This document shows positions 15,564-24,652 of a DNA stretch of 64,000 nt, piece after piece (positions within the stretch are counted from its first letter, which is position 1; each line of letters starts with the position of its first letter). The notes under the pieces were generated by a model that saw nothing but the letters and a program-made list of their open reading frames with translations, did no database searches and was not told where the DNA came from. Source of the stretch: Nocardia sp. CDC159 (GTDB lineage Bacteria; Actinomycetota; Actinomycetes; Mycobacteriales; Mycobacteriaceae); NCBI RefSeq assembly GCF_023740735.1, contig NZ_JAMRXH010000028.1:1-64000 (forward strand). The letters run 5' to 3'. The position numbers and the translations under genes are program-made.

Positions 15564-16461
15564 GCTTTCGGCGGGCCAGGGCGATACGCAGCTGTCCCAG
15601 CAGAACTTTCGCCGCGGGTGAGGTGAGTCGATCCGTCCGCCAGGCCAGGGCGAGCCGCCCGCGCAGTTCCGGCTCGACGATCGCCATCGTCCGCACTCCC
15701 ACGGCCGCGGCCTCCGCGGGGGTGAGCTCGGGAACCACCGCGAGACCCAGGCCGCGCGCGGCCAGTCGCAGCAGCAGCGGGGGAGCGGCCGCCTCGTAGG
15801 CGACGTCGGGCTCGAAACCGGCTGCGGCGCAACGGCGTTCCAGCACACCCCGCACGCCGGTCCCGCGCGTCAGGCAGATCAGCGGGCGATCGCGCAGCTC
15901 CGTCAGCGCGATGCGGTCGCGTCGATCCGGATCCTCGGCCGCGACCGCGGCCACGATGGCGACGTCGAGCACGATGTCCAGGCTTAGTCGGGGATCGAGC
16001 TCCTGTCCGGTCAGCCCGACCAGGGCGATGTCGAGGGCGCCGCGCTCGAGATCGGCGAGCATGGCGTCGGAACTCGTTTCGGTGAGGGTGATTTCGACCT
16101 GCGGATGGTCGGCGTGGAATCCTGCCAGCACGTCGGCGATATCGAATTCGCCCATGGCCACGCCGGAAATCGTGCCCAGGCGGATATGTCCGCGCAGCAG
16201 GCCGGTGAATTCGTCGACGGTCTCGCGGACGCGTTCGGCCGCCGCCAGCGCCGCCCGGGCATGCGGCAGCACCGCCGCCCCGGCCGCCGTCGGGGTGACC
16301 GTGCGGCCCGAACGGTCCAGCAGCGGCTGCCCGAGCTCGCGCTCGAGCTGCCGGATCTGCGCCGACAGCCCCGGCTGGGCCAGATGCAGCCGCGCGGCGG
16401 CCCGGGTGAAGTTGGCCTCCTCGACCACGGTGACGAAATAGCGCAGCTGGCGAAGCTCCAT
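15550..16461 (-). CDS. LysR-family transcriptional regulator
   Basis: Encodes 303 residues. The N-terminal helix-turn-helix is typical (MELRQLRYFVTVVEEANFTRAA, then LHLAQPGLSAQIRQLERELGQPLLDR). A periplasmic-binding-like effector domain follows from about residue 90 (LRGHIRLGTISGVAMGEF). It is divergent from the FAD-linked oxidoreductase at 16533 with only 71 bases between them, the standard arrangement of a LysR activator and its target. The effector is unknown. Confidence 0.92.
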   Translation of the reverse strand: MELRQLRYFVTVVEEANFTRAAARLHLAQPGLSAQIRQLERELGQPLLDRSGRTVTPTAAGAAVLPHARAALAAAERVRETVDEFTGLLRGHIRLGTISGVAMGEFDIADVLAGFHADHPQVEITLTETSSDAMLADLERGALDIALVGLTGQELDPRLSLDIVLDVAIVAAVAAEDPDRRDRIALTELRDRPLICLTRGTGVRGVLERRCAAAGFEPDVAYEAAAPPLLLRLAARGLGLAVVPELTPAEAAAVGVRTMAIVEPELRGRLALAWRTDRLTSPAAKVLLGQLRIALARRKPMSR

Positions 16462-16532
16462 AACTATCGATTCTAGTTTTCAGAAAATCTATCTGTTTCA
16501 CTTCTAGGCAAGCCTGCGGAATCGTCGATGGC
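16462..16532. promoter_or_regulatory. Divergent LysR/oxidoreductase control region
   Basis: AT-rich compared with both genes. It contains TTCTAGTTTTCAGAA (16471-16485), an imperfect palindrome with TTCT/AGAA arms of the kind LysR proteins bind, and nearby ATCGAT and ATCTATC half-sites. Confidence 0.45.
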
Positions 16533-17873
16533 ATGACGAACACCGACTTCCCCACCTTCACCGGCCCGGTCCTCCGCGCCGGCGAGGACGGCTACGACGC
16601 CGAGATCGCGGGCTTCCAGACCGCCTACACCCATCGTCCGGCCGTCGTGGTCGGCGCGGCGCACGCCGAGGATGTGCGCGCGGCCGTGGAATACGCCGCG
16701 CGTCACGGACTTCCGATCGGCGTGCAGGCGACCGGCCACGGACTGTCGGTGGCCCTCGACGGCGGGGTGCTGATCAGCACCCGCCGCATGACCGACATCG
16801 GCGTGGACCCGGCGGCCCGTACCGCGAGGGTCGCGGCCGGCGTTCGATCCGGGGCGCTGGTCGAGGCGGCCGCGGCGCACGGGCTCGCGCCGCGCAGCGG
16901 CTCGTCGCCGTCGGTCGGCGTGATCGGTTACCACCTGGGCGGCGGCCTGGGCATTCTCGCCCGGACCTTCGGTTACGCCGCCGATCACGTCCGCGCGATC
17001 GAACTGGTCACCGCCGACGGCCGCCTGCGCCGCCTGGTCCCAGGGGACGAGCTGTTCGGCGCGGTGCTCGGCAGCGGCGGCAATTTCGGCGTGGTCACCG
17101 CGCTGGAACTGGAACTGATCCCGCTCACCACCGTCTACGGCGGTCGGCTGGTCTTCGACACCGCGCTCGCCGAGTCGGCGCTCGAGGTGTGGCGGCGGTG
17201 GACCCGCACCGTGCCCGAGGAGATGACCTCGGCCATCACGCTCATGACCATGCCCGATGTGCCGGTGATCCCGGAACCGTTGCGCGGCCGCTACATCGCC
17301 ACCATCAACATCGCCCATACCGGCCCGGCCGAGGAGGGTGAGCGCCTGGTCGAGCCGCTGCGCCGGATCGGCGAGCCCCTGGCCGACGAACTGCGGGAGA
17401 TGCCGTATGCCGAAAGCCACGCCATCTACCGCGATCCCGATTTCCCGCATGCCTACACCGCGACCAACGTGCTGCTCTCGGAGCTGAATGCCGATGCGGC
17501 CCGGGCCTTTCTGGATGTCACCGGGCCGGACGTGCCGGTCGCGGTGGTGGCCGGATTCCGGCACCTCGGCGGCGCGCTGCGCCGGGCCGGAGCCGCGACC
17601 ATCGATCACCGGGACGCGGAGTACATCGCCCGGTTCATCACCGAACCCGGCGAAGGCGCGGTGCGCGCGCAGCACGAGCTGATCGCGAAGACGTTGTCCC
17701 CCTGGACCGTCGGGCACAACCTCAATTTCCTCTACGGCGCGGGCGAGTGGGCCGACGAGGACCAGACCCGGGCGGGCTATACCCAGCACACCTATGCGCG
17801 GCTGGCGGCGCTGAAGTCGAAGTACGACCCCGCCAACCTGTTCCGGGCGAATCGCAATATCCAGGGGAAGTGA
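16533..17873 (+). CDS. FAD-linked oxidoreductase (PCMH domain, berberine-bridge-like)
   Basis: Encodes 446 residues. The FAD-binding PCMH domain is shown by AVVVGAAHAEDVRAAVEYA, the QATGHGLSVALDGG segment whose His69 is in the position used for covalent FAD attachment, and GVIGYHLGGGLGILARTFG. The C-terminus has the BBE motif KYDPANLFRANRNI. Such enzymes oxidise alcohols, sugars or alkaloids with oxygen. No secretion signal is seen. It is probably activated by the divergent LysR protein. The substrate is not deducible. Confidence 0.88.
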   Translation: MTNTDFPTFTGPVLRAGEDGYDAEIAGFQTAYTHRPAVVVGAAHAEDVRAAVEYAARHGLPIGVQATGHGLSVALDGGVLISTRRMTDIGVDPAARTARVAAGVRSGALVEAAAAHGLAPRSGSSPSVGVIGYHLGGGLGILARTFGYAADHVRAIELVTADGRLRRLVPGDELFGAVLGSGGNFGVVTALELELIPLTTVYGGRLVFDTALAESALEVWRRWTRTVPEEMTSAITLMTMPDVPVIPEPLRGRYIATINIAHTGPAEEGERLVEPLRRIGEPLADELREMPYAESHAIYRDPDFPHAYTATNVLLSELNADAARAFLDVTGPDVPVAVVAGFRHLGGALRRAGAATIDHRDAEYIARFITEPGEGAVRAQHELIAKTLSPWTVGHNLNFLYGAGEWADEDQTRAGYTQHTYARLAALKSKYDPANLFRANRNIQGK

Positions 17874-17910
17874 GGGATGCCAGCGGCGCGGCGGCCATGC
17901 TATCTTCGTG

Positions 17911-17925
17911 ATATCACTTCGATAT
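17911..17925. promoter_or_regulatory. Inverted repeat upstream of the SPFH gene
   Basis: ATATC-ACTTC-GATAT, a perfect 5-bp inverted repeat with a 5-base spacer, preceded by a similar TTCGTGATAT. It lies 13 bases before the SPFH start codon, overlapping the likely promoter, so it is a candidate operator for the ribbon-helix-helix protein of the same operon. Confidence 0.5.
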
Positions 17926-17937
17926 TGGGAGGATGTC

Positions 17938-18822
17938 ATGGAGCTTCGTCCGGCCAGCCGGGTGAATGGGTTCGCCGTGGCGGCGGTCCTGCTCGTGCTG
18001 TTCATCGCGGCGGTGGCGGGGGCGGTCGTCGGTTTCGTCCAGGCGGCCGACGGCGGTGGAATGGGACCGCTGGCCGGGGCGATCGTCGCGACGGTCATCG
18101 CGCTGCTGCTGCTCGCCTCGGCGACCGGGTTGACGGTGGTCAATCCCAACGAGGCGCAGGTGGTCCAGTTCTTCGGCCGCTACATCGGCTCGGTCAGCGA
18201 GCCCGGCTTCTTCTCCGTAGCGCCGCTGACCGATCGGCGGCCGATCTCGCTGCGCGTGCGCAACTTCGAGACCCAGCGCCTGAAGGTCAACGACGCCGAC
18301 GGCAGCCCGGTCGAGATCGCCGCGGTGGTCGTCTACCGCGTCGTCGACAGTTTCAAGGCCGCCTTCGCCGTCGACGATTACGAGGAGTATGTGGAGACGC
18401 AGTCCGAGGCGGCGGTGCGGCATCTGGCCACCACCCATCCGTACGACGCCCACGATCCGGACCGCACCAGCCTGCGCGACGGCGCCGAGGTGGCCGAGGA
18501 GCTGACCATCGAACTGCGCGAACGCACCTCGACCGCGGGCATCGAAATCCTCGAGGCCCGCATCACCCACCTCGCCTACGCGCCGGAGATCGCCCAGGCC
18601 ATGCTGGTCCGCCAGCAGGCCGCGCAGGTGGTGGCCGCGCGCACCCGCATCGTGGAGGGCGCGGTGGGTATGGTCGGCCTGGCCCTGGAACGGCTCACCG
18701 CGGAGGGCATGGTCGAACTGGACGAGGAGCGTAAGGCGGCCATGGTGTCCAACCTGCTGGTCGTGCTCTGCGGTGACCGCCCGACCCAGCCCGTCGTGAA
18801 CACCGGCACCCTCTACGCCTGA
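17938..18822 (+). CDS. SPFH/band-7 domain membrane protein
   Basis: Encodes 294 residues from ATG 17938, with GGGAGG nine bases upstream. Two membrane segments come first (about residues 12-36 and 45-68), then the SPFH domain starting TVVNPNEAQVVQFFGRYIG and ending in a helical part ARITHLAYAPEIAQAMLVRQQAAQV. SPFH proteins form oligomers at membranes and scaffold proteases or flotillin-like domains. It shares one base with the next gene, so the two are coupled. The SPFH plus small DNA-binding protein pair recurs in actinobacteria; its job is not known. Confidence 0.88.
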   Translation: MELRPASRVNGFAVAAVLLVLFIAAVAGAVVGFVQAADGGGMGPLAGAIVATVIALLLLASATGLTVVNPNEAQVVQFFGRYIGSVSEPGFFSVAPLTDRRPISLRVRNFETQRLKVNDADGSPVEIAAVVVYRVVDSFKAAFAVDDYEEYVETQSEAAVRHLATTHPYDAHDPDRTSLRDGAEVAEELTIELRERTSTAGIEILEARITHLAYAPEIAQAMLVRQQAAQVVAARTRIVEGAVGMVGLALERLTAEGMVELDEERKAAMVSNLLVVLCGDRPTQPVVNTGTLYA

Positions 18823-18989
18823 TGACCAAGCGCGAGCCGAAGAAGGTGCTGCTGCGGCTCGACCCGGCCGTCCACGAGGCCATCGCCAAGTGGGCGGCCG
18901 ACGACTTGCGCAGCATCAATGGTCAAATCGAGTACGCCCTGCGCCAGGCGCTGGAGCAGGCGGGGCGATCCCCCAAGAGCCGGGGTTAG
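18822..18989 (+). CDS. Small ribbon-helix-helix (Arc-like) DNA-binding protein
   Basis: Encodes 55 residues starting at the ATG inside the SPFH stop (TGATG). The sequence KKVLLRLDPAVHEAIAKWA then DDLRSINGQIEYALRQAL is the beta-strand plus two-helix pattern of Arc/CopG regulators: alternating residues KVLLRL form the DNA-contacting ribbon. Such proteins dimerise and bind inverted or tandem repeats, so it may control its own operon through the repeat at 17911-17925. An antitoxin-like role is possible, but SPFH is not a known toxin. Confidence 0.8.
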   Translation: MTKREPKKVLLRLDPAVHEAIAKWAADDLRSINGQIEYALRQALEQAGRSPKSRG

Positions 18990-19013
18990 AAAAAGACTCC
19001 ACACCCGCTATGT

Positions 19014-19030
19014 CCGGTAATTATTACCGG
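19014..19030. promoter_or_regulatory. Perfect 17-bp palindromic operator candidate
   Basis: CCGGTAAT-T-ATTACCGG, centred 77 bases before the GTG of the gene at 19099 and 33 bases after the Arc-like gene. Perfect symmetry and position make it a probable repressor site; the regulator is unknown. Confidence 0.6.
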
Positions 19031-19098
19031 TAAGTCACGTGTTGGGCACAAAATATGTATAGACGTGCGAATACGTCACGAGTCGGTAGCGTGGTCGC

Positions 19099-19920
19099 GT
19101 GCCGATCGCGTTCGATACCCGAGGACTACAGCAGCTCGATCAGAACAGGTGGGGCAATCCCGTCACCGGTGATGTCGTCACCCTGACGTATCTCGATCTG
19201 GTGCCCGATCTGCCCGCGTCGCTGGACGACCCCGACACGCTGCGGCGGAAGCTCACCGAACTGCAGGCCGAATTCGGCTGCCTCATCGAGGCGCACGCCA
19301 TCACCGTCGACGGCCAGCCCGCCCTGCTGCGACTGGAGAAGTTCCCGCTCACCGAGCGGTCCGGCCTCGGCTTCACCGCGGGGATCGTGGTGCCCAAGGC
19401 GAGCTGTAGCGCGATCCTGAAGATCCAGTGCGTGGAGACCGGTCGGTCTGGCGTGCGCGAGGCGGCCGTCGTGCCGCGGGTCGGCTTCCAAAACATGTTC
19501 CCCCCGCATCCCTACGCTCCGGAGATCAAGGGCAAGCTGCCCTACAACGCCGCCGACGACGCGCGCTGGGATCCGCAGTTCCCCGATCATCCGCTGACGC
19601 GGGCGCGGGCCTGGGTCACCTACGTCAGCCGCACCGCCCGCATCGATCCGCGCTTCGTCGCGCTGCCGCCGTTCACCGGTCCGGCCGCGGCCAAGCCGAG
19701 CGCGGCGGAAACCGTCGCGATTTCGAGCGGTGCGGTGCGCGCGCGGGCCGCGGCCACCGCGCCGGGCGGGGGATCCGCACAGGCCGGGACCGCCACGACG
19801 GGTGCGGAGCACGCGGCCATCCCGACGAGTGGGGCGCATGCGCAGACCACGGCCATTCCGACCAGCTCCGTGCGCGCGGAGACCGTGCCGATCAGGCGGG
19901 AGCAGCCCGCTTCTCGGTGA
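19099..19920 (+). CDS. Protein of unknown function with low-complexity C-terminus
   Basis: Encodes 273 residues from GTG 19099. The first 200 residues look globular (ending VALPPFTGP). I do not recognise a family. The last 70 residues are Ala/Thr-rich, repeating AIPTS-like units, probably disordered. There is no signal peptide or membrane segment. A perfect palindrome lies upstream. The 3' end overlaps the convergent methyltransferase by 29 bases. Confidence 0.65.
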   Translation: MPIAFDTRGLQQLDQNRWGNPVTGDVVTLTYLDLVPDLPASLDDPDTLRRKLTELQAEFGCLIEAHAITVDGQPALLRLEKFPLTERSGLGFTAGIVVPKASCSAILKIQCVETGRSGVREAAVVPRVGFQNMFPPHPYAPEIKGKLPYNAADDARWDPQFPDHPLTRARAWVTYVSRTARIDPRFVALPPFTGPAAAKPSAAETVAISSGAVRARAAATAPGGGSAQAGTATTGAEHAAIPTSGAHAQTTAIPTSSVRAETVPIRREQPASR

Positions 19921-20776
19921 CGAAAATGGCTGTGCCCGGGAAGATCTCGCCGCGCAGCGGGCTCCACTGCCCCCATTCGCGGTCCAACCACTCGGGCCAG
20001 TCCGGCTCCACGATGTCGAGCAGGGTCAGACCGGCCGCGACGATCTCGCGGACCCGGTCGCCGATGGTGCGGTGGTGTTCGACATAGGTCGGCTCGCCCG
20101 TCACGTCGAGCTCCACATAGGGGGTGCGATCGAAATAGGGGATCGTCGCGCGCAGCCCGTCCGGACCCGGATCGTCGGGGAAGATCCAGCGCATCGGGTG
20201 ATTCACCGAGAACACCCAGCGACCGCCGGGGCGCAGCACGCGGGCCACCTCGCGCATCACCCGAGCCGAATCGGCGACGAAGGGCACCGCGCCGAATGCC
20301 GAACAGGCCAGATCGAACGACTCGTCGGCGAAGGGCAGGGCCTCGGCATCGGCCTGGACCAGCGGCACCCGCGGACCGCCCCGGTCCATGGCCGCCACGC
20401 CGCGATCGAGCATCGCCCGCGACAGATCCAGGCCCACCGGATGCGCGCCGCGCCCGGCCAGCCAGCGCGAACAGGGCGCCGACCCGCAGCCGATCTCCAG
20501 GATCGTCTTGCCGGTGACGTCGCCGAGCAGTTGCCAATCGCCCTCGTGCAGGCCCTCGGGACACCAGATGAACTCGCCGGTGGGGGAGTCGACACCGAGG
20601 AAGTCGGCGTGCGTGTCGTGATACTGCGCGGCGTCGGCATCCCACCAGCGTCGGCTGGCGCGTCGGCTGGCCGTCGAGTCGATCTTCGCGCGGGTCACCC
20701 CGGTGGTGCCGAGTAGCGCATTGGCCTGAGCGTGTCGATCTTCGTCCAGCGCAACGGGATGATCATCGGGCATCAT
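19892..20776 (-). CDS. Class I SAM-dependent methyltransferase
   Basis: Encodes 294 residues from the ATG at 20776 (a second ATG is adjacent at 20773). SAM motif I is ILEIGCGSAPCSRWLAGRG, followed by VGLDLSRAMLDRG, DAEALPFADESFDLACSAFGAVPFV and LRPGGRWVFSVNHP. The N-terminal third has SRRWWDADAAQYHDTHADFLG, which is common in actinobacterial members next to polA/rpsA. The substrate is unknown. It is divergent from rpsA. Confidence 0.85.
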   Translation of the reverse strand: MMPDDHPVALDEDRHAQANALLGTTGVTRAKIDSTASRRASRRWWDADAAQYHDTHADFLGVDSPTGEFIWCPEGLHEGDWQLLGDVTGKTILEIGCGSAPCSRWLAGRGAHPVGLDLSRAMLDRGVAAMDRGGPRVPLVQADAEALPFADESFDLACSAFGAVPFVADSARVMREVARVLRPGGRWVFSVNHPMRWIFPDDPGPDGLRATIPYFDRTPYVELDVTGEPTYVEHHRTIGDRVREIVAAGLTLLDIVEPDWPEWLDREWGQWSPLRGEIFPGTAIFVTEKRAAPA

Positions 20777-21038
20777 GTAAGGGTATCCACTTTGCCCAGG
20801 GGGACCCGTGTTTGCTTGTCGCAACCGGCGTCGCGTACGCTGTGTCCCGCGAGTGTCTTCAGTACTTGCGTACCGAAGTCGCGCGTGCTGTGTGATTCAT
20901 GCGCCTAGTGCAGCGTTGTGTAGTGCGGCAGCGATGTGCTGAGCATGTTCAACGTAGTCCCCTGGCTGTGATCCCACGGCAAAACCGAAAGTACCAATGT
21001 CCACTACCGACCACAATCCGTCCGGAGCACCCCAACAT

Positions 21039-22499
21039 ATGCCCACCACGACCACCTCGCCGCAGGTTGCCGTCAACGACATCGGCACCGCCGAGGACTT
21101 CCTCGCCGCAATCGACAAGACGATCAAGTACTTCAACGACGGCGATATCGTCGAAGGCACCATCGTCAAGGTCGATAGGGACGAGGTCCTGCTCGACATC
21201 GGCTACAAGACCGAAGGTGTCATCCCTTCCCGCGAGCTCTCGATCAAGCACGATGTCGACCCGGCCGAGGTCGTTTCCGTGGGCGATGAGGTCGAGGCCC
21301 TGGTCCTCACCAAGGAGGACAAGGAAGGCCGCCTGATCCTGTCGAAGAAGCGCGCGCAGTACGAGCGGGCGTGGGGCACGATCGAGGAGCTCAAGGAGAA
21401 GGACGAGGCCGTCAAGGGCACCGTCATCGAGGTCGTCAAGGGTGGTCTGATCCTGGACATCGGCCTGCGCGGCTTCCTCCCCGCTTCGCTGGTGGAGATG
21501 CGCCGCGTCCGCGATCTGCAGCCGTACGTCGGCAAGGAGATCGAGGCCAAGATCATCGAGCTGGACAAGAACCGCAACAACGTGGTCCTGTCGCGGCGCG
21601 CGTGGCTCGAGCAGACCCAGTCCGAGGTCCGCAGCGAGTTCCTGCACCAGCTGCAGAAGGGCCAGGTCCGCAAGGGCGTCGTGTCCTCGATCGTCAACTT
21701 CGGCGCGTTCGTCGATCTCGGCGGCGTCGACGGTCTGGTGCACGTCTCCGAGCTGTCCTGGAAGCACATCGACCACCCGTCCGAGGTCGTCGAGGTGGGC
21801 ATGGAGGTCACCGTCGAGGTGCTCGACGTCGACCTGGACCGCGAGCGGGTCTCGCTGTCGCTCAAGGCGACTCAGGAAGATCCGTGGCGTCAGTTCGCCC
21901 GCACCCACGCCATCGGCCAGATCGTGCCCGGCAAGGTCACCAAGCTGGTTCCGTTCGGTGCGTTCGTGCGCGTCGAGGAGGGCATCGAGGGCCTGGTGCA
22001 CATCTCCGAGCTGGCCGAGCGCCACGTCGAGGTGCCGGATCAGGTTGTGCAGGTCGGCGACGACGCGATGGTCAAGGTCATCGACATCGACCTGGAGCGT
22101 CGCCGGATCTCGCTGTCGCTGAAGCAGGCCAACGAGGACTACCACGCCGAGTTCGATCCGTCGAAGTACGGCATGGCCGACAGCTACGACGACCAGGGCA
22201 ACTACATCTTCCCCGAGGGCTTCGACCCCGACACCAACGAGTGGCTCGAGGGTTACGAGAAGCAGCGCGAGGAGTGGGAGTCCCGCTACGCCGAGGCGGA
22301 GCGTCGCCACAAGATGCACACCGCCCAGATGGAGAAGATGGCCGCCGACGCCGCCGCCGAGGCCGCGAACGGCGCCCCGTCCAACTACTCCTCCGAGAGC
22401 GGCTCGCAGTCGGCCTCGCAGTCGGAGCCGGCCGGTGGTTCGCTGGCCAGCGACGCGCAGCTGGCCGCGCTGCGGGAGAAGCTCTCCGGCAACGCGTAA
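21039..22499 (+). CDS. rpsA: Ribosomal protein S1
   Basis: Encodes 486 residues when started at MPTTTTSPQVAVND, which matches the mycobacterial S1 start and length (about 481). An ATG 42 bases upstream is an alternative. Four S1 RNA-binding domains follow, each with the G-x-V and FGAFV/LDIG strands: about residues 36-105, 123-188, 209-277 and 294-363. The C-terminus is a disordered Ser/Ala-rich tail. S1 helps mRNA bind the 30S subunit; in mycobacteria it has also been discussed in trans-translation and pyrazinamide action. coaE follows about 2.6 kb downstream with other genes between. Confidence 0.97.
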   Translation: MPTTTTSPQVAVNDIGTAEDFLAAIDKTIKYFNDGDIVEGTIVKVDRDEVLLDIGYKTEGVIPSRELSIKHDVDPAEVVSVGDEVEALVLTKEDKEGRLILSKKRAQYERAWGTIEELKEKDEAVKGTVIEVVKGGLILDIGLRGFLPASLVEMRRVRDLQPYVGKEIEAKIIELDKNRNNVVLSRRAWLEQTQSEVRSEFLHQLQKGQVRKGVVSSIVNFGAFVDLGGVDGLVHVSELSWKHIDHPSEVVEVGMEVTVEVLDVDLDRERVSLSLKATQEDPWRQFARTHAIGQIVPGKVTKLVPFGAFVRVEEGIEGLVHISELAERHVEVPDQVVQVGDDAMVKVIDIDLERRRISLSLKQANEDYHAEFDPSKYGMADSYDDQGNYIFPEGFDPDTNEWLEGYEKQREEWESRYAEAERRHKMHTAQMEKMAADAAAEAANGAPSNYSSESGSQSASQSEPAGGSLASDAQLAALREKLSGNA

Positions 22500-22518
22500 T
22501 TCGCGAAGCAAGTCACTG

Positions 22519-22547
22519 AAGGCCCCGGTCCATCGGACCGGGGCCTT
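22519..22547 (+). terminator. rpsA terminator
   Basis: A perfect 13-bp stem, AAGGCCCCGGTCC with a three-base loop ATC and its complement ending CCTT, twenty bases after the rpsA stop. One of the strongest hairpins in the window. Confidence 0.85.
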
Positions 22548-22605
22548 CGCCCATCGATGGCGTATCCGCCCGACATCGCGGTGCGCGCCGCGATAGCGTG
22601 GTGGC

Positions 22606-22974
22606 GTGACCGAAGGTGCGCGTACGCCGGAGGAGTTCTTCGCCGATTCGCCCACCGGCGCGGCCATCGCCGACGCCGTGGTGCGGGCGATCGATGCGAT
22701 CGGCCCGGCGCGGATGCGGATCACCAAGAGCCAGATCGCGTTTCGCCGACGCCGCGGCTTCGCCTATCTCTGGCGGCCCGAGCGGTACGTCCACAGCGAT
22801 GTTCCGGCCGTCCTGTCGATCGCGTTACCCCACGAGCTGACCTCGGCCCGCTTCAAGGAGATCGCGCATCCGGCCGCCACCACCTGGATGCACCATCTCG
22901 AACTTCGTGCGCCCGGCGAAGTGGACGACGAGGTGCGCGCCTGGCTGGCCGCTGCCTACGACCGCGCCGCGTGA
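22606..22974 (+). CDS. DUF5655-type protein
   Basis: Encodes 122 residues from GTG 22606. The pattern FFADSPTGAAIADAVVRAIDAIGP then ITKSQIAFRRRRGFAYLWRPERY and a late HHLELRAPGEVDDEVRAWLAAAY is that of the small DUF5655 domain, thought to be a binding domain of unknown ligand. It stands between rpsA and the phospholipase gene and has no obvious partner. Confidence 0.75.
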   Translation: MTEGARTPEEFFADSPTGAAIADAVVRAIDAIGPARMRITKSQIAFRRRRGFAYLWRPERYVHSDVPAVLSIALPHELTSARFKEIAHPAATTWMHHLELRAPGEVDDEVRAWLAAAYDRAA

Positions 22975-23072
22975 CGCGCACACGTCCCGGTTGGTCGAGT
23001 TGATCTCTCTCGGGTAGCCTCAGCGAAGTTCTCGAAACTGTTCTATTTCACAATCCTGAGAAGGTTCGGCGT

Positions 23073-24602
23073 ATGGGGCTGTTCGACGGCATCAACCGGC
23101 GTGATTTTCTGGCGAAGGCGATGGCCGCCGGTGGCGTCGCGACCCTGGCGTCCTGGGCGAATCCGATCATCGAGCGGGCGCATGCGGCCGATCCGGCCGG
23201 AATGGGCGGGCTCGGGGATATCGAGCACTTCGTCCTGCTGATGCAGGAGAACCGGTCGTTCGACCACTACTTCGGCACCCTCTCGGGCGTGCGAGGCTTC
23301 GGCGATCCCTCGGCGGCGTGGCGGCAGTACGGCTACGCGCCCGGTGTCGGCCCGACCCCCGACGGCTACCTCGAGCCGTTCCGTCTCGACACCACCAAGG
23401 GCGCGACCCTGGACGGTGAGTGCATCAACGACCCGGACCACAGCTGGAAGGGTATGCACGAGGCGTGGAACGACGGGCGCAACGACCGCTGGATGCCGAT
23501 GTCGATCGCGAGCGTGGGTCCCGGGAACGGCCCGGCCGCAATGGGTTACTACACCCGCGAGGACATTCCGGTCCACCACGATCTGGCCGACGCGTTCACC
23601 ATCTGCGACCACTACCACTGCTCGGTGCTCGGGCCGACCGACCCGAATCGGCTGTACTGGGTCTCGGCGACCATCGATCCCGACGGGCTGGCCGGTGGCC
23701 CACTGGTCGAGACGCCCACCCTCATTCCGCAGAACGCCTACAGCTGGCGCACCTATCCGGAGAATCTGTCCGAGGCCGGGGTCAGCTGGAAGATCTACAA
23801 CAACCGCGATGTCGGCCCGATCTCGTCGGTAATTCTGGACGGCATGATGGGCTGCTTCAAACAGGCCGCCGATCCGAATTCCGAATTGGCCAAACGGGGT
23901 AAGGCCCCGGTCTATCCGAACGATTTCGCCGCCGATGTGGCCGCCGACCGGCTGCCGTCGGTGTCGTGGGTGATCCCGCCGCTGTTCAACTGCGAACATC
24001 CGGCCCTGCCGCCCGCGCTCGGCGCCGTCGGCATCATGCAGGTTCTCGACATCCTCACCTCGAATCCGCGGGTGTGGGAGAAGACCGCGCTGATCGTGAG
24101 CTACGACGAGAACGGTGGCTTCTTCGACCACGTCACCCCGCCCACCCCGCCGCCGGGCACGCCGGGGGAGTTCCTGACCGTCGACCTGAACCGGGTGTCG
24201 AAGTCCGAGGGCATCGCCGGGCCGATCGGATTGGGTTACCGCGTCCCGTGCCTGGTCATCTCGCCGTATTCGCGCGGCGGTCTGGTGGCCTCGGAGACCT
24301 TCGATCACACCTCCCAATTGCGCCTGCTGGAACGCCGTTTCGGTGTCGAGGTCCCCAATCTGACCGCCTGGCGGCGCGGCGTCACCGGCGATATGACCTC
24401 GGCCTTCGACTTCGCCGCCACCCCCGACGCCGCCCGGCCCCGCATCACCGACCCCAATACCCGCACCGCCGCCGCGCTGGCTCAATGCGGCCCGAATATC
24501 GCCCTCGGCACCGCCGTCCAGGGCGTCCCGTATCCGGTGCCGCCGAACAACATGCCGGTGCAGGAGCCGGGCGCGCGCCGCCGCCCGAGCGGAATCGTCT
24601 GA
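23073..24602 (+). CDS. Secreted phospholipase C (Tat-exported)
   Basis: Encodes 509 residues. The N-terminus has a Tat signal (INRRDFLAKAMAAGG) with an AHA cleavage region near residue 38. The catalytic start is IEHFVLLMQENRSFDHYFGTL, in which Glu/Asn of QENRSFDHYFG coordinate the active site, and later IVSYDENGGFFDHVTPP. This is the bacterial phosphatidylcholine-cleaving phospholipase C/acid phosphatase family known from mycobacterial PlcA-D. It lacks the longer C-terminal domains of the Pseudomonas haemolytic enzyme. It probably acts outside the cell on host or environmental lipids. Confidence 0.9.
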   Translation: MGLFDGINRRDFLAKAMAAGGVATLASWANPIIERAHAADPAGMGGLGDIEHFVLLMQENRSFDHYFGTLSGVRGFGDPSAAWRQYGYAPGVGPTPDGYLEPFRLDTTKGATLDGECINDPDHSWKGMHEAWNDGRNDRWMPMSIASVGPGNGPAAMGYYTREDIPVHHDLADAFTICDHYHCSVLGPTDPNRLYWVSATIDPDGLAGGPLVETPTLIPQNAYSWRTYPENLSEAGVSWKIYNNRDVGPISSVILDGMMGCFKQAADPNSELAKRGKAPVYPNDFAADVAADRLPSVSWVIPPLFNCEHPALPPALGAVGIMQVLDILTSNPRVWEKTALIVSYDENGGFFDHVTPPTPPPGTPGEFLTVDLNRVSKSEGIAGPIGLGYRVPCLVISPYSRGGLVASETFDHTSQLRLLERRFGVEVPNLTAWRRGVTGDMTSAFDFAATPDAARPRITDPNTRTAAALAQCGPNIALGTAVQGVPYPVPPNNMPVQEPGARRRPSGIV

Positions 24603-24652
24603 CCCCCAGCGCTTTCGGCATACCCGGCCGCGCCGGATTCGATCGAGCGAAT

